Shown here one piece after another: positions 1-7,626 of a DNA stretch of 64,000 bases. The notes below the pieces were generated by a model. The model had not been told where the DNA came from. It was given only the letters and a program-made list of their open reading frames with translations, and made no database searches. The DNA comes from Flavobacterium taihuense (lineage in GTDB: Bacteria > Bacteroidota > Bacteroidia > Flavobacteriales > Flavobacteriaceae), in NCBI RefSeq assembly GCF_019351435.1, contig NZ_JAHWYN010000002.1:370469-434468 (forward strand), written 5' to 3'. The translations under genes were made by a program, and so were the position numbers. Each line of letters opens with the position of its first letter. The stretch's first letter is position 1.

Positions 1-2
1 AA

Positions 3-290
3 TTGAAAATTCTGGGTAATGCTACTCATTTTAATCCAGTGGATTTAGTTTGCGGATTGAAGAATTATCAAAACCAAAAATTCGATTTAAAGGAGTTTGT
101 AGATCCTAATAGTGGCTTTATAGTGCATAAAAATAGTGGAGGAATGGATTTAAAAGCCTATGAATTACCTGGTTTATGGAATGGAGCGATGGCCAATTGG
201 CTGACTGTTTTTGTAGAGGTTCCTTTGTTTACTTTTAGTCCTGTAAAAACTGTAAATGATTTATTAAAACCAGCACATCAACCGATATAA
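3..290 (+). CDS. DUF4301 family protein (3' part only)
   Basis: The reading frame is open from the window edge and ends with TAA at 288-290, so only the C-terminal 95 residues or so are seen and the true start lies upstream. The segment reads like the end of a DUF4301 protein: an NPVDLVCG stretch, a conserved HKNSGGMDLKAYELPGLWNG region, and a short tail that ends LLKPAHQPI. DUF4301 proteins occur mainly in Bacteroidetes. Their function is not established, although a nucleotidyltransferase-like fold has been suggested. The next gene, arfB, begins one base after the stop, so the two are probably co-transcribed. The family call is from recognition of the C-terminal part only. Confidence 0.7.
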   Translation: MKILGNATHFNPVDLVCGLKNYQNQKFDLKEFVDPNSGFIVHKNSGGMDLKAYELPGLWNGAMANWLTVFVEVPLFTFSPVKTVNDLLKPAHQPI

Positions 291-291
291 A

Positions 292-693
292 GTGGAAATC
301 CAAACTATCCTCTCAGAGGTGAAATATAAGGCAGTAAGAAGCAGTGGTGCCGGTGGACAAAACGTGAATAAAGTTTCGTCCAAAGTAGTGCTGACTTTTG
401 ATTTGCATAATTCACAGGCATTTTCAGATGAGGAGAAATTGTTGCTGGAAACCAATTTACAGAACCGTCTAACAACAGATTTGATTTTGGTTTTAAACTG
501 CGATGAAGATAGAAGTCAACTAAAAAACAAGGAAATCATCACTAAACGGTTTTTGGAAATTCTAAAAAAAGGATTGTATGTTCCCAAAGAGCGTAAGGCT
601 ACCAAAATTCCAAAATCTGTTATTCGAAAAAGAATCAAGGATAAAAAAAATGTATCTGAGATAAAGAAAACAAGAAGGAAACCAGAGTTTTAG
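292..693 (+). CDS. arfB: Alternative ribosome-rescue factor ArfB (peptidyl-tRNA hydrolase)
   Basis: This 133-residue protein is a single-domain member of the class I release factor family. The catalytic GGQ motif lies at residues 21-23 in the context SSGAGGQNVNK. A strongly basic C-terminal tail (about residues 95-133, rich in Lys and Arg) follows; in known ArfB it inserts into the empty mRNA channel of stalled ribosomes, after which GGQ hydrolyses the peptidyl-tRNA. The codon-recognition domains of RF1/RF2 are absent, as expected for ArfB (E. coli YaeJ, about 140 residues). The start is GTG at 292, one base after the preceding stop, which suggests translational coupling. No better ATG is available before the GGQ motif. 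Confidence 0.92.
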   Translation: MEIQTILSEVKYKAVRSSGAGGQNVNKVSSKVVLTFDLHNSQAFSDEEKLLLETNLQNRLTTDLILVLNCDEDRSQLKNKEIITKRFLEILKKGLYVPKERKATKIPKSVIRKRIKDKKNVSEIKKTRRKPEF

Positions 694-703
694 AATTATG
701 GTT

Positions 704-873
704 AAAGTATTAAGATGGAAGAATTAAGTATTAAGACAAATGTATTGGGTATTTTAGAGGTACAGTCTAAAAATACCCAATGTTTTTTTCTATAATATCA
801 AATTTTATCAGCTACAGACTTATTTCTTTGCATTGAAAAATCTTAATACTTAATTCTTCCATCTTAATACTTT
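704..873. repeat. Perfect 33-bp inverted repeat in the intergenic space
   Basis: Bases 704-736 are the exact reverse complement of 841-873. Each arm is itself built from a repeated word (AAGTATTAAGA, twice, around a GGAAGAATT core). The arms enclose 104 bases that contain the terminator at 743-789. The right arm ends just before the promoter of the TonB receptor transcript. This resembles the iterated-word repeats seen in other spaces of this window, and is probably a dispersed genomic repeat rather than an operator. Confidence 0.8.
743..789 (+). terminator. Rho-independent terminator after arfB
   Basis: A 15-bp stem (743-757 with 766-781, one bulged A) has an 8-base loop and is followed by a run of T at 784-789. 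It closes the DUF4301-arfB transcript and lies inside the larger inverted repeat 704-873. Confidence 0.8.
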
Positions 874-878
874 TTTTC

Positions 879-886
879 TACCTTTG
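879..886 (+). promoter_or_regulatory. Bacteroidetes-type promoter (-7 box) for the riboswitch transcript
   Basis: TACCTTTG matches the TAnnTTTG consensus of the Bacteroidetes primary sigma factor. It sits 8 bases upstream of the riboswitch, as expected for a start site near 891. No convincing -33 TTTG is seen at the usual spacing. Confidence 0.6.
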
Positions 887-893
887 CACTGTC

Positions 894-966
894 TCAAAGG
901 GGTGCTCCAAATAACGAGCTGAGATCATACCCAAAGAACCTGGGCGGGTAATGCTGCCAAGGGAAA
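894..966 (+). promoter_or_regulatory. TPP riboswitch (THI element)
   Basis: The conserved blocks occur in order: GGGGTGCTC, GCTGAGA, ATACCC, AGAACCTG, GGGTAATGCTG and a closing AAGGGA. These form the two-armed thiamine pyrophosphate aptamer. It lies about 105 bases upstream of a TonB-dependent receptor gene. THI elements upstream of outer-membrane receptors (omr1) are known in Bacteroidetes. The remaining leader has no hairpin with a T-run, so control may act on translation; that last point is inference. Confidence 0.93.
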
Positions 967-1070
967 AAACGACAAAAAATAGCGTGCACACTATCTATTT
1001 GTTGTAGAACAATCATTTATTAATTTAAACAAAAGAATAATTCCCCCTTTTATTCGTAAACTATTTACGG

Positions 1071-3287
1071 ATGAAAATTTCAATTCAATTTATTGGCTTT
1101 AAAAAAGTCAGAACGAAAACGGCTCAATTCTCAAAACGTTTTCTATTTTCTATTTTCTTTACTTTAACATCTTTTCTCTCTTTTTCTCAAGTAAAAGACA
1201 CTACAAAGATTAATCAACTCGATGAAGTATTGGTTTCGGCCATACGTGTAACCACAAAAACGCCAGTTACGTTCAGTAATTTGGATAAAAAAGACATCAA
1301 GACACGAAATTTAGGTCAAGACATTCCTATTTTAATGAATTATTTGCCTTCAGTAGTAACAACTTCGGATGCTGGGAATGGTGTTGGTTATACCGGTATT
1401 CGTGTGCGTGGTAGTGATGCTACCCGCGTGAATGTAACTATCAATGGAATTCCGTACAATGATGCTGAAAGTCAAGGGACATATTGGGTAAACATGCCTG
1501 ATTTTGCCTCTTCGGTTCAGAGTTTGCAATTGCAACGTGGAGTAGGGACTTCTACAAATGGGGCTGCAGCTTTTGGGGCTAGTTTGAATATGTTGACCGA
1601 TTCCTATTCAGATAAGGCTCAGGGTGAAATTTCCAGTTCCTATGGAAGTTTTAATACATTTAAAAATACCGTAAAATTCAGCACCGGTTTGATGAATGAT
1701 CATTTTGAAATTGCAGGTCGTTTGTCTGTTTTGAAATCGGATGGATATATTGACCGTGCGAGTTCTGATTTGAAATCGTATTTCTTGCAAGGAACTTATG
1801 TTGGGAAAACAACCTTAATCAAAGCTCTTGCTTTTGGTGGAACCGAAAAAACATATCAATCTTGGTTTGGTGTTGATGCGGTAACTTTGGAAAGCGACAG
1901 AACTTTTAATGCAGCCGGAATGTTTACAGATGAGTTTGGCAACATTCGTTTTTATGACAATCAAACCGATAATTACCAACAAGACCATTATCAATTGCAT
2001 TGGAGTGAAAAGATTTCAGAAAACTGGAGCACAAACTTAGCATTTCATTATACCAAAGGGAATGGATATTATGAAGAATATCAAGAAGACCAAGATTTTG
2101 CTGAATATGGTTTAACACCAATTATAGCAGCGCCTACTGTAAACACGACTGATCTTGTGCGTCAAAAATGGTTGGATAATGATTTTTACGGAACTACTTT
2201 CTCAGCCAATTATAAAAAAGAAAATTGGGATGTTATTCTCGGTGGTGGATGGAATAAATATGAAGGAGACCATTTTGGAAAAGTTATTTGGGCAAGATAT
2301 GCTTCGACAAGCGAGTTGGGAGACCATTATTATGATGATTTCTCGACGAAAACAGATGGTAATGTTTTTGCAAAAGCAAATTATAAAGTAGCTGATAAAT
2401 GGAGTTTGTTCGGGGATCTGCAATTGCGAAATGTGACTTATAAAGCGAATTCAACAGAAACAGGTTTGGTTGATGATAATTTTAATTTCTTTAATCCGAA
2501 AGCGGGAGTGACTTATCAATGGAATGAAATCAATAGTTTGTATTTTTCATATGCGAGAGCCAATAGAGAACCTAATAGAACAGATTATGAAAATGGAAGT
2601 CCAAAACCTGAAAAGCTAAATGATTTTGAATTGGGCTGGCGTTATCTTTCGGATAAAATAAAGTTGAATGCCAATGCGTATTATATGAAATACCAAGACC
2701 AATTGGTTTTGACTGGAGAGTTGAATGATGTGGGTGCGCCAATAAGAGCCAATAGCGGTGATAGTTACAGACTTGGTTTGGAATTGGATGCAACTTTTCA
2801 GCTTTCGGAAAAATGGGTGTTACAACCGAATGTGACTTTGAGCCAAAACAAAAACAAAGATTTTTATTTTACAAGAGACGGCGTTTTGCAAAATTTGGGA
2901 AACACCAATATTGCTTATTCACCTGATGTTGTGGCTGGAAATCGTTTAGGATTTACACCTATTAAAGATTTTCAAATATCCTTGTATTCCAAGTTTGTTG
3001 GGGAACAGTATATGGCAAACATCGATTCGGAAGGGTCAAAACTGGATAGTTATTTTGTAAATGACTTGAATGTGTCTTATGAGTTTAAGCCAAAAAGTAT
3101 ATTTAAGTCTATTCTGGTTTCGGCTTTGATTAACAATATTTTTGATTTGAAGTATGTGAGTAATGGTTATTTCTATACTTATGATGATGATTACAGCAAT
3201 CCGCCAGCAATTACAACAATTGAAGGAGCTGGATATTATCCTCAAGCGGGGGTTAATTTCTTGATTGGACTGAGCTTGAAGTTTTAG
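1071..3287 (+). CDS. TonB-dependent outer-membrane receptor, probably for thiamine
   Basis: This 738-residue outer-membrane protein has a signal peptide (hydrophobic stretch about residues 24-39, ending SFLSFSQ), a plug domain (about 45-170, with GVGYTGIRVRGSDATRVNV and a downstream ASLNML segment), and a 22-stranded barrel that ends in the aromatic residue Phe (GLSLKF). It lacks the N-terminal CarboxypepD-like domain common in SusC proteins. The TPP riboswitch directly upstream indicates that the substrate is thiamine or a thiamine precursor, imported with energy from TonB-ExbBD. The gene stands alone: an arfB terminator is upstream and a hairpin element downstream. The start at 1071 gives a normal signal peptide. 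The substrate is inferred from the riboswitch, not from the protein. Confidence 0.9.
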   Translation: MKISIQFIGFKKVRTKTAQFSKRFLFSIFFTLTSFLSFSQVKDTTKINQLDEVLVSAIRVTTKTPVTFSNLDKKDIKTRNLGQDIPILMNYLPSVVTTSDAGNGVGYTGIRVRGSDATRVNVTINGIPYNDAESQGTYWVNMPDFASSVQSLQLQRGVGTSTNGAAAFGASLNMLTDSYSDKAQGEISSSYGSFNTFKNTVKFSTGLMNDHFEIAGRLSVLKSDGYIDRASSDLKSYFLQGTYVGKTTLIKALAFGGTEKTYQSWFGVDAVTLESDRTFNAAGMFTDEFGNIRFYDNQTDNYQQDHYQLHWSEKISENWSTNLAFHYTKGNGYYEEYQEDQDFAEYGLTPIIAAPTVNTTDLVRQKWLDNDFYGTTFSANYKKENWDVILGGGWNKYEGDHFGKVIWARYASTSELGDHYYDDFSTKTDGNVFAKANYKVADKWSLFGDLQLRNVTYKANSTETGLVDDNFNFFNPKAGVTYQWNEINSLYFSYARANREPNRTDYENGSPKPEKLNDFELGWRYLSDKIKLNANAYYMKYQDQLVLTGELNDVGAPIRANSGDSYRLGLELDATFQLSEKWVLQPNVTLSQNKNKDFYFTRDGVLQNLGNTNIAYSPDVVAGNRLGFTPIKDFQISLYSKFVGEQYMANIDSEGSKLDSYFVNDLNVSYEFKPKSIFKSILVSALINNIFDLKYVSNGYFYTYDDDYSNPPAITTIEGAGYYPQAGVNFLIGLSLKF

Positions 3288-3301
3288 GGAATAATGTCTT
3301 G

Positions 3302-3420
3302 GTCACGCGTGAAGGATGGGAGCAAGTTACCGAAGTAACGCGGACAGCCTGACAGCATAAAGAAAAGGGAGCGACTCACCAGTACGATGAGTAGCTCCCT
3401 TTTCTTTATGGTGACACGCC
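3302..3420. repeat. Structured hairpin element; likely terminator for the receptor gene
   Basis: A perfect 17-bp stem (3356-3372 with 3394-3410) carries a further 5-bp ACTCA/TGAGT stem inside, so the whole folds into a long rod. It is GC-richer than its surroundings. A preceding segment (3302-3355, with CACGCGTG, AAGGATGGGAGC and GCGGACAGCCTGACAGC) and a trailing GTGACACGCC complete the block. The gene at 3430 on the minus strand converges on it, so it may terminate both transcripts. The layout resembles dispersed flavobacterial intergenic elements, which I recall but did not search for. Confidence 0.65.
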
Positions 3421-3429
3421 CAAAAAAAT

Positions 3430-3846
3430 TTAATTATAAATGCGAATAAGGTTTTCGTTTATTACCTGTACGCGGTATTGTTTTAAAGGGTAAGGCATTC
3501 CCCCTTGACCAGTAAATAAACTATATTCTTTTTTGTCGCAAGAACAAAGTGCATTCACTCCCTTGATGGTCATGGCATCACAACTGCTAACTTCCTGGTT
3601 GGGACAAGCGGCATCAAAAGCATTGTAACCGCTGCCTGTATTGAAAACGATGATTCCACTAACTCCGACACCAGAATAATAGATTGCGTTGCTAGGATAT
3701 TTTAGTGTGGAATACGTTGGTAAATTCAGGTTGAGATCAACAGAAAAGCTATAATTGGGCAAATAAGGATTTTTGTTTGAGTTTTCGTTATCGCTGCATC
3801 CCAAGAAAAAAAGGGATGTAATAATTAAAAGAAAGTATTTTTTCAT
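3430..3846 (-). CDS. Rieske-like lipoprotein with altered cluster ligands
   Basis: The protein has 138 residues. A lipoprotein signal peptide has its lipobox Cys at residue 17 (FFLGCSDN). The rest has the spacing of a small Rieske domain: box I at AACPNQ (residues 80-84) and box II at LCSCDKKEYSL (100-110), then a GQGG turn and PYPLKQYRV. In functional Rieske centres these boxes read CxH and CxxH. Here the two histidines are replaced by Asn83 and Asp104 while the cysteines (81 and 101) remain, with two extra cysteines at 89 and 103. A normal 2Cys-2His cluster is therefore unlikely. Similar Rieske-like lipoproteins are found in flavobacteria. The ATG at 3846 is preferred to the upstream TTG at 3852. 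The role is unknown. Confidence 0.75.
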   Translation of the reverse strand: MKKYFLLIITSLFFLGCSDNENSNKNPYLPNYSFSVDLNLNLPTYSTLKYPSNAIYYSGVGVSGIIVFNTGSGYNAFDAACPNQEVSSCDAMTIKGVNALCSCDKKEYSLFTGQGGMPYPLKQYRVQVINENLIRIYN

Positions 3847-3949
3847 TATCAAAAATTAAATATAAAGTATTAGCGAAACAAATTTAATTTATTTAACTTT
3901 GAAATTGTTATGATTAACATATAATTGTAAACTAAAAACAAAAATATAG

Positions 3950-3989
3950 TATCTTTGTGGAAAGAAATCCCGTCCTGATGGGATTTTTT
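3950..3989 (+). promoter_or_regulatory. greA promoter followed at once by a terminator-like leader hairpin
   Basis: A -7 box TATCTTTG lies at 3950-3957. About 8 bases later comes a hairpin, AAATCCC (3965-3971) paired with GGGATTT (3980-3986), which runs into six T residues (3984-3989). This is an intrinsic-terminator shape placed inside the 5' leader, 24 bases before the greA start. It could act as an attenuator. Enterobacterial greA also has an attenuated leader, but with unrelated sequence. Confidence 0.6.
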
Positions 3990-4013
3990 CTATTTTATAT
4001 AAATGACGAAATT

Positions 4014-4490
4014 ATGAGCGCAATATCTTATTACACAGCGGAAGGATTAAAAAAATTAAGAGAAGAATTAGATTATTTAAAAAGCGTGATGCGTCCAAAG
4101 GCATCTCAAGATATTGCAGAAGCAAGGGATAAAGGAGATTTGTCTGAAAATGCAGAATATGATGCGGCCAAAGAAGCCCAAGGAATGCTGGAAATGAGAA
4201 TTGCTAAGCTGGAGGAGGTTCATGCTAATGCAAGATTGATTGACGAGTCTAATTTAGATTTGTCCAAAGTGTTGGTTTTGTCAAATGTAAAAATCAAAAA
4301 CCAAACCAATGGAATGGAAATGAAATACACATTGGTAGCCGAAAGTGAAGCCGATTTGAAGACTGGGAAAATATCGGTTACTTCTCCTATAGGAAAAGGG
4401 TTATTGGGTAAAAAAGTTGGTGAGGTTGCCGAAATTACAGTACCTAACGGTGTTTTGAAATTTGAAATTCTTGAAATTTCAAGAGAGTAG
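4014..4490 (+). CDS. greA: Transcription elongation factor GreA
   Basis: This 158-residue protein has the usual GreA length and two-domain plan: an N-terminal antiparallel coiled coil (about 1-75) and a C-terminal FKBP-like domain (about 80-158). The tip of the coiled coil carries GDLSENAEYDAA, with the acidic residues Asp42 and Glu45 that reach through the RNA polymerase secondary channel and stimulate cleavage of backtracked RNA. The ATG at 4014 (MSAISYYT) is the family start. The reading frame extends further upstream, but that part overlaps the leader hairpin and is not GreA-like. A HIT gene follows 79 bases downstream, and may be co-transcribed. Confidence 0.96.
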   Translation: MSAISYYTAEGLKKLREELDYLKSVMRPKASQDIAEARDKGDLSENAEYDAAKEAQGMLEMRIAKLEEVHANARLIDESNLDLSKVLVLSNVKIKNQTNGMEMKYTLVAESEADLKTGKISVTSPIGKGLLGKKVGEVAEITVPNGVLKFEILEISRE

Positions 4491-4569
4491 TTTAAGTATT
4501 CAGTGGTCAGTCTTAAGTGATCGGAAAGTCCTATTTTCTTTTTTCTAACTTCTAATATCTAACTTCAAA

Positions 4570-4959
4570 ATGAGTACTATTTTCAAAAAAATAATCGACG
4601 GAGAAATTCCTTGTTACAAAGTAGCAGAGGATGAAAATTTTTTGGCTTTTCTAGATGTAAATCCAAATGCAAAAGGGCATACACTTTGTATTCCTAAGAA
4701 AGAAATAGACAAGTTTTTTGATATCGAAGATGGCTTGTACCTTGGCTTAATGGCTTTCTCTAAAAAAGTGGCTGTTGCTCTTGAAAAAACCATTCCTTGC
4801 AAAAGAATCGGAATGGCGGTGATAGGTCTTGAAGTGCCTCACGCACACGTTCACCTGATTCCTTTGAATGAAATGGGAGAAATGACTTTCAGACATAAAG
4901 TAAGTTTGACAAAAGAGGAATTTGAATCTTTGGCGAAAAGCATTCAAGCAAATTTGTAA
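4570..4959 (+). CDS. HIT family nucleotide-binding protein
   Basis: The protein has 129 residues and the histidine triad HAHVHLIPL near residues 91-99, the catalytic signature of nucleotide phosphoramidases and nucleotidyl hydrolases of the HIT superfamily. The N-terminal IFKKIIDGEIPCYKV and FLDVNPNAKGHTL segments are typical of the HinT branch. Hint enzymes hydrolyse AMP-lysine and related phosphoramidates. The exact substrate cannot be told from sequence. The spacer from greA (4491-4569) is a low-complexity run of CTAACTTCTAA-type words. A strong terminator follows. Confidence 0.92.
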   Translation: MSTIFKKIIDGEIPCYKVAEDENFLAFLDVNPNAKGHTLCIPKKEIDKFFDIEDGLYLGLMAFSKKVAVALEKTIPCKRIGMAVIGLEVPHAHVHLIPLNEMGEMTFRHKVSLTKEEFESLAKSIQANL

Positions 4960-4975
4960 AAATATCTCAGTGACG

Positions 4976-5020
4976 AACACGAATTTTTTAAATTGTAATT
5001 TAAAAGGTTCGTGTTTTTTT
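4976..5020 (+). terminator. Rho-independent terminator after the HIT gene
   Basis: AACACGAA (4976-4983) pairs with TTCGTGTT (5008-5015), with additional AT pairing inside the loop, then a T-run to 5020. It separates the greA-HIT unit from the next gene. Confidence 0.85.
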
Positions 5021-5035
5021 ATGTCAATAAATTAA

Positions 5036-6208
5036 ATGGTTATGAAAAGTGTTTTTTTATTTTTGTTGTTTGCAGTTGTCAGTTTTGGTCAAACCAAAGG
5101 AATATATGCTTCGATAGATGCTAAAATGGACAAAATCCCTAATGATTTGAGCAAAGCAACCGTTGGAATCTCAGAATATATCAATGCTAATTTCAAATCT
5201 GAAAATGATAAAGTAAGAGCCGCATTTTATTGGACAGCCTCAAATATTAGGTATGATATTGAGAATATAGAATCCATTGATTATAAAGAAATTTCACAGG
5301 ATAAAATAAAAAATGCTGTGCTTACCAAAAAAGGAGTTTGTATTCATTATGCTGAGGTTTTTAATGATATTGCAAAAAAAGTGGGTATCAAATCCTATCT
5401 TGTTTACGGATATACCAAGCAAAACGGAAAAATTGATATACTAGCACATGCTTGGTGCGCTGCCAGAATTGATAATGTTTGGTGGCTTTTTGACCCTACT
5501 TGGAGTGCTGGTTATGTTGATAGGAAGAAGTTTTTGAAAAAAATGAATAATCTCCATTATAAGATTGCTCCCAGTCAATTTATTACGAACCACATGCCTT
5601 TTGATTATTTATGGCAATTTTTAAATTATCCTGTTACGAATCAGGAGTTTATTGATGGCCAAACACAATTGAATAAAGCAAAACCTAAATTTGATTATGT
5701 AACAGAAATAGAAGGACATGATACTATGTCAGATCTGGATAAAGCTGCGGCTTCTTTGTTTCGAATGGAGAAAAACGGCATCAAAAATAAATTGATACAA
5801 GAGATGGTTCTTTCTAAAAAGAGCGAAGTTGAAGCGATTCAGAATAACGAAGCAATGGATAAGTTTCAAGCAATTAACGATGATTATAATCAGGCAGTAA
5901 CGTTATTGAATGATTTTATTTATTATCGCAATAATAGGTTCAAGCCAATTTTACCAGACTATGCTATCAAAGCAATGATTGAAACACCAAGGCAAAAAAT
6001 TATTGATTGTCAAAACCGAATTTATTCCATTGGGAAATATAATGACAATAATATTGCAAGTGTAAAATCATTAAAAAATGCAATAATCGATGTTTTGAAA
6101 CAAATAGAACTACACGAAAAATTCGTGAACGACTATTTAAGCAAAAGCAAATCAGCTAGAAAAGCAATGTTTACCAAAGTGACTTTTTTCGGAGTTCCGG
6201 TTAGATAA
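5036..6208 (+). CDS. Exported transglutaminase-like domain protein
   Basis: The protein has 390 residues. A short signal peptide (about 1-18, ending VVSFG) suggests a periplasmic or surface location. The transglutaminase-like fold follows, with its catalytic triad visible: Cys102 in KKGVCIHYAEVF, His138 in LAHAWCAARI and Asp153 in WWLFDPTWSAGY. The C-terminal half (about 220-390) is helical, rich in Lys and Glu, and not assigned. Such microbial proteins are usually proteases or peptidoglycan/peptide cross-link enzymes rather than true transglutaminases. Two possible starts lie 6 bases apart (5036 and 5042); both give a signal peptide. It is convergent with the histidine kinase gene, only 3 bases away. 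Confidence 0.82.
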   Translation: MVMKSVFLFLLFAVVSFGQTKGIYASIDAKMDKIPNDLSKATVGISEYINANFKSENDKVRAAFYWTASNIRYDIENIESIDYKEISQDKIKNAVLTKKGVCIHYAEVFNDIAKKVGIKSYLVYGYTKQNGKIDILAHAWCAARIDNVWWLFDPTWSAGYVDRKKFLKKMNNLHYKIAPSQFITNHMPFDYLWQFLNYPVTNQEFIDGQTQLNKAKPKFDYVTEIEGHDTMSDLDKAAASLFRMEKNGIKNKLIQEMVLSKKSEVEAIQNNEAMDKFQAINDDYNQAVTLLNDFIYYRNNRFKPILPDYAIKAMIETPRQKIIDCQNRIYSIGKYNDNNIASVKSLKNAIIDVLKQIELHEKFVNDYLSKSKSARKAMFTKVTFFGVPVR

Positions 6209-6211
6209 AAT

Positions 6212-7357
6212 TTACGTTTTCTTTAAACTAATCTGCATCGTAGTTCCTTTTCCAATCTCAGATTGCAGTACTTTAATAGAACCTTTGTGGTATTCCTCAA
6301 CGATTCTTTTGGTTAGAGAAAGTCCGAGGCCCCATCCTCTTTTTTTTGTTGTAAAACCCGTTTCAAAAACGCGGTGAAATTCTTTTTTAGGGATACCACT
6401 ACCTGTATCGGCGACCTTTATTTTTACAAATTGATAGTCGTCCTCAATCTCCAAGGATAACTTTCCTCTTCCTTTCATTGCGTCAATGGCATTTTTAACT
6501 AGATTTTCTATCGTCCAACTGTGTAATGTAGGATTCATTAAAATCATAATAGATTTTGAAGGAGCTTTAAAACTAAAATCGATTTGGTTAGAAAAACGGG
6601 AGATTAAATAATTGTAGGATTGCTTAGTTTCTTCGACTACATCTTTTAGTTCTAATTTAGGTTCGGAGCCAATTTTAGAAAAGCGTTCGGTAATAGTCTG
6701 TAAACGTTCAATGTCTTTTTCAATTTCAATAGTGATAGATTCGTCGATATTATCCAGTTTTAGAATCTCAAGCCAGCCAATTAACGAAGAAAGCGGCGTT
6801 CCTATTTGGTGAGCTGTTTCTTTAGCCATTCCCGCCCATAATTTGTTTTGGGTTGCCATCTTATGACTCAAATAAAAATTGTAAATTAGAATACCACACA
6901 AAACGATAATCAGTGATAAAGCAATTGGATAATACTTGAGTTTATCGATTAAGGAAGAATCACCATAATATAATTCTTGAAATTTTCCAGGAGCATAAAC
7001 AATCTTGATAGGTTCGTTTTCGCTTTTTAGTTCTTTCAAGAATTCTTTAGCTTTAGCCTTGTCTTTTATGATTTCATCGTCAATATTTACCGAGTTAATA
7101 ATGGTGTCATTTTCTGTTAGAATCAAAGGAATTGTAGTGTTGTTGTTGAAAATTTGTAAGGGTAAATCCACTTCGGTGTTTTCTTGGGCATTGATTAAGG
7201 TTTTTTGAGCAGTAGCCCAAAGATTCATTTTTATCCTTTCCTCATTTTTGAATATCTGAAAAAAAGTATAGGTGTTCCAAAGAATAATGGCAATTATCAA
7301 AAAAGAAATAAAAATAATAATCCAACGAATCGGGTTGCTGTTTTCGGAAAAATTCAT
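6212..7357 (-). CDS. Membrane sensor histidine kinase (orphan)
   Basis: The protein has 381 residues. Two transmembrane helices (about 11-30 and 143-162) bracket a periplasmic domain of about 110 residues with no recognised fold. The cytoplasmic part has an H-box with His183 in KETAHQIGTPLSSL, an N-box NLVKNAIDAM, a G1 box DTGSGIP and a G2 box GWGLGLSL, so autophosphorylation and ATP binding should be intact. The QIGTPLSSL form of the H-box is a variant common in Bacteroidetes. No response regulator is adjacent, so the partner is unknown. The signal sensed cannot be predicted. Confidence 0.9.
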   Translation of the reverse strand: MNFSENSNPIRWIIIFISFLIIAIILWNTYTFFQIFKNEERIKMNLWATAQKTLINAQENTEVDLPLQIFNNNTTIPLILTENDTIINSVNIDDEIIKDKAKAKEFLKELKSENEPIKIVYAPGKFQELYYGDSSLIDKLKYYPIALSLIIVLCGILIYNFYLSHKMATQNKLWAGMAKETAHQIGTPLSSLIGWLEILKLDNIDESITIEIEKDIERLQTITERFSKIGSEPKLELKDVVEETKQSYNYLISRFSNQIDFSFKAPSKSIMILMNPTLHSWTIENLVKNAIDAMKGRGKLSLEIEDDYQFVKIKVADTGSGIPKKEFHRVFETGFTTKKRGWGLGLSLTKRIVEEYHKGSIKVLQSEIGKGTTMQISLKKT

Positions 7358-7626
7358 AAAAGTACATTTGTGGTATAAATATAACGAAATAATAGGTTTT
7401 GGATTGTGTTATGTCGAAAATCATCTTAGTTTACGAGCTATTTAACTTCGTTGCATCTTAGATTTCCCGATAGCTGTTATGTTTTTTAAAAAAAGAGACC
7501 AAAAAAGGTAATTACGGGAGTAATTCTACCATCAAGGCTGGGTAGGGAATTTGGTTGTATAATATAATTTCGGAATGAGACATAATCTTACGGCTATTTT
7601 GTTATTTTTGTCCAAATAAAAATTGT

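Noticed and set aside
3302..3420. Hairpin considered as a tRNA or attachment site
   Set aside because: No cloverleaf, anticodon arm or T-loop is present, and no integrase is nearby.
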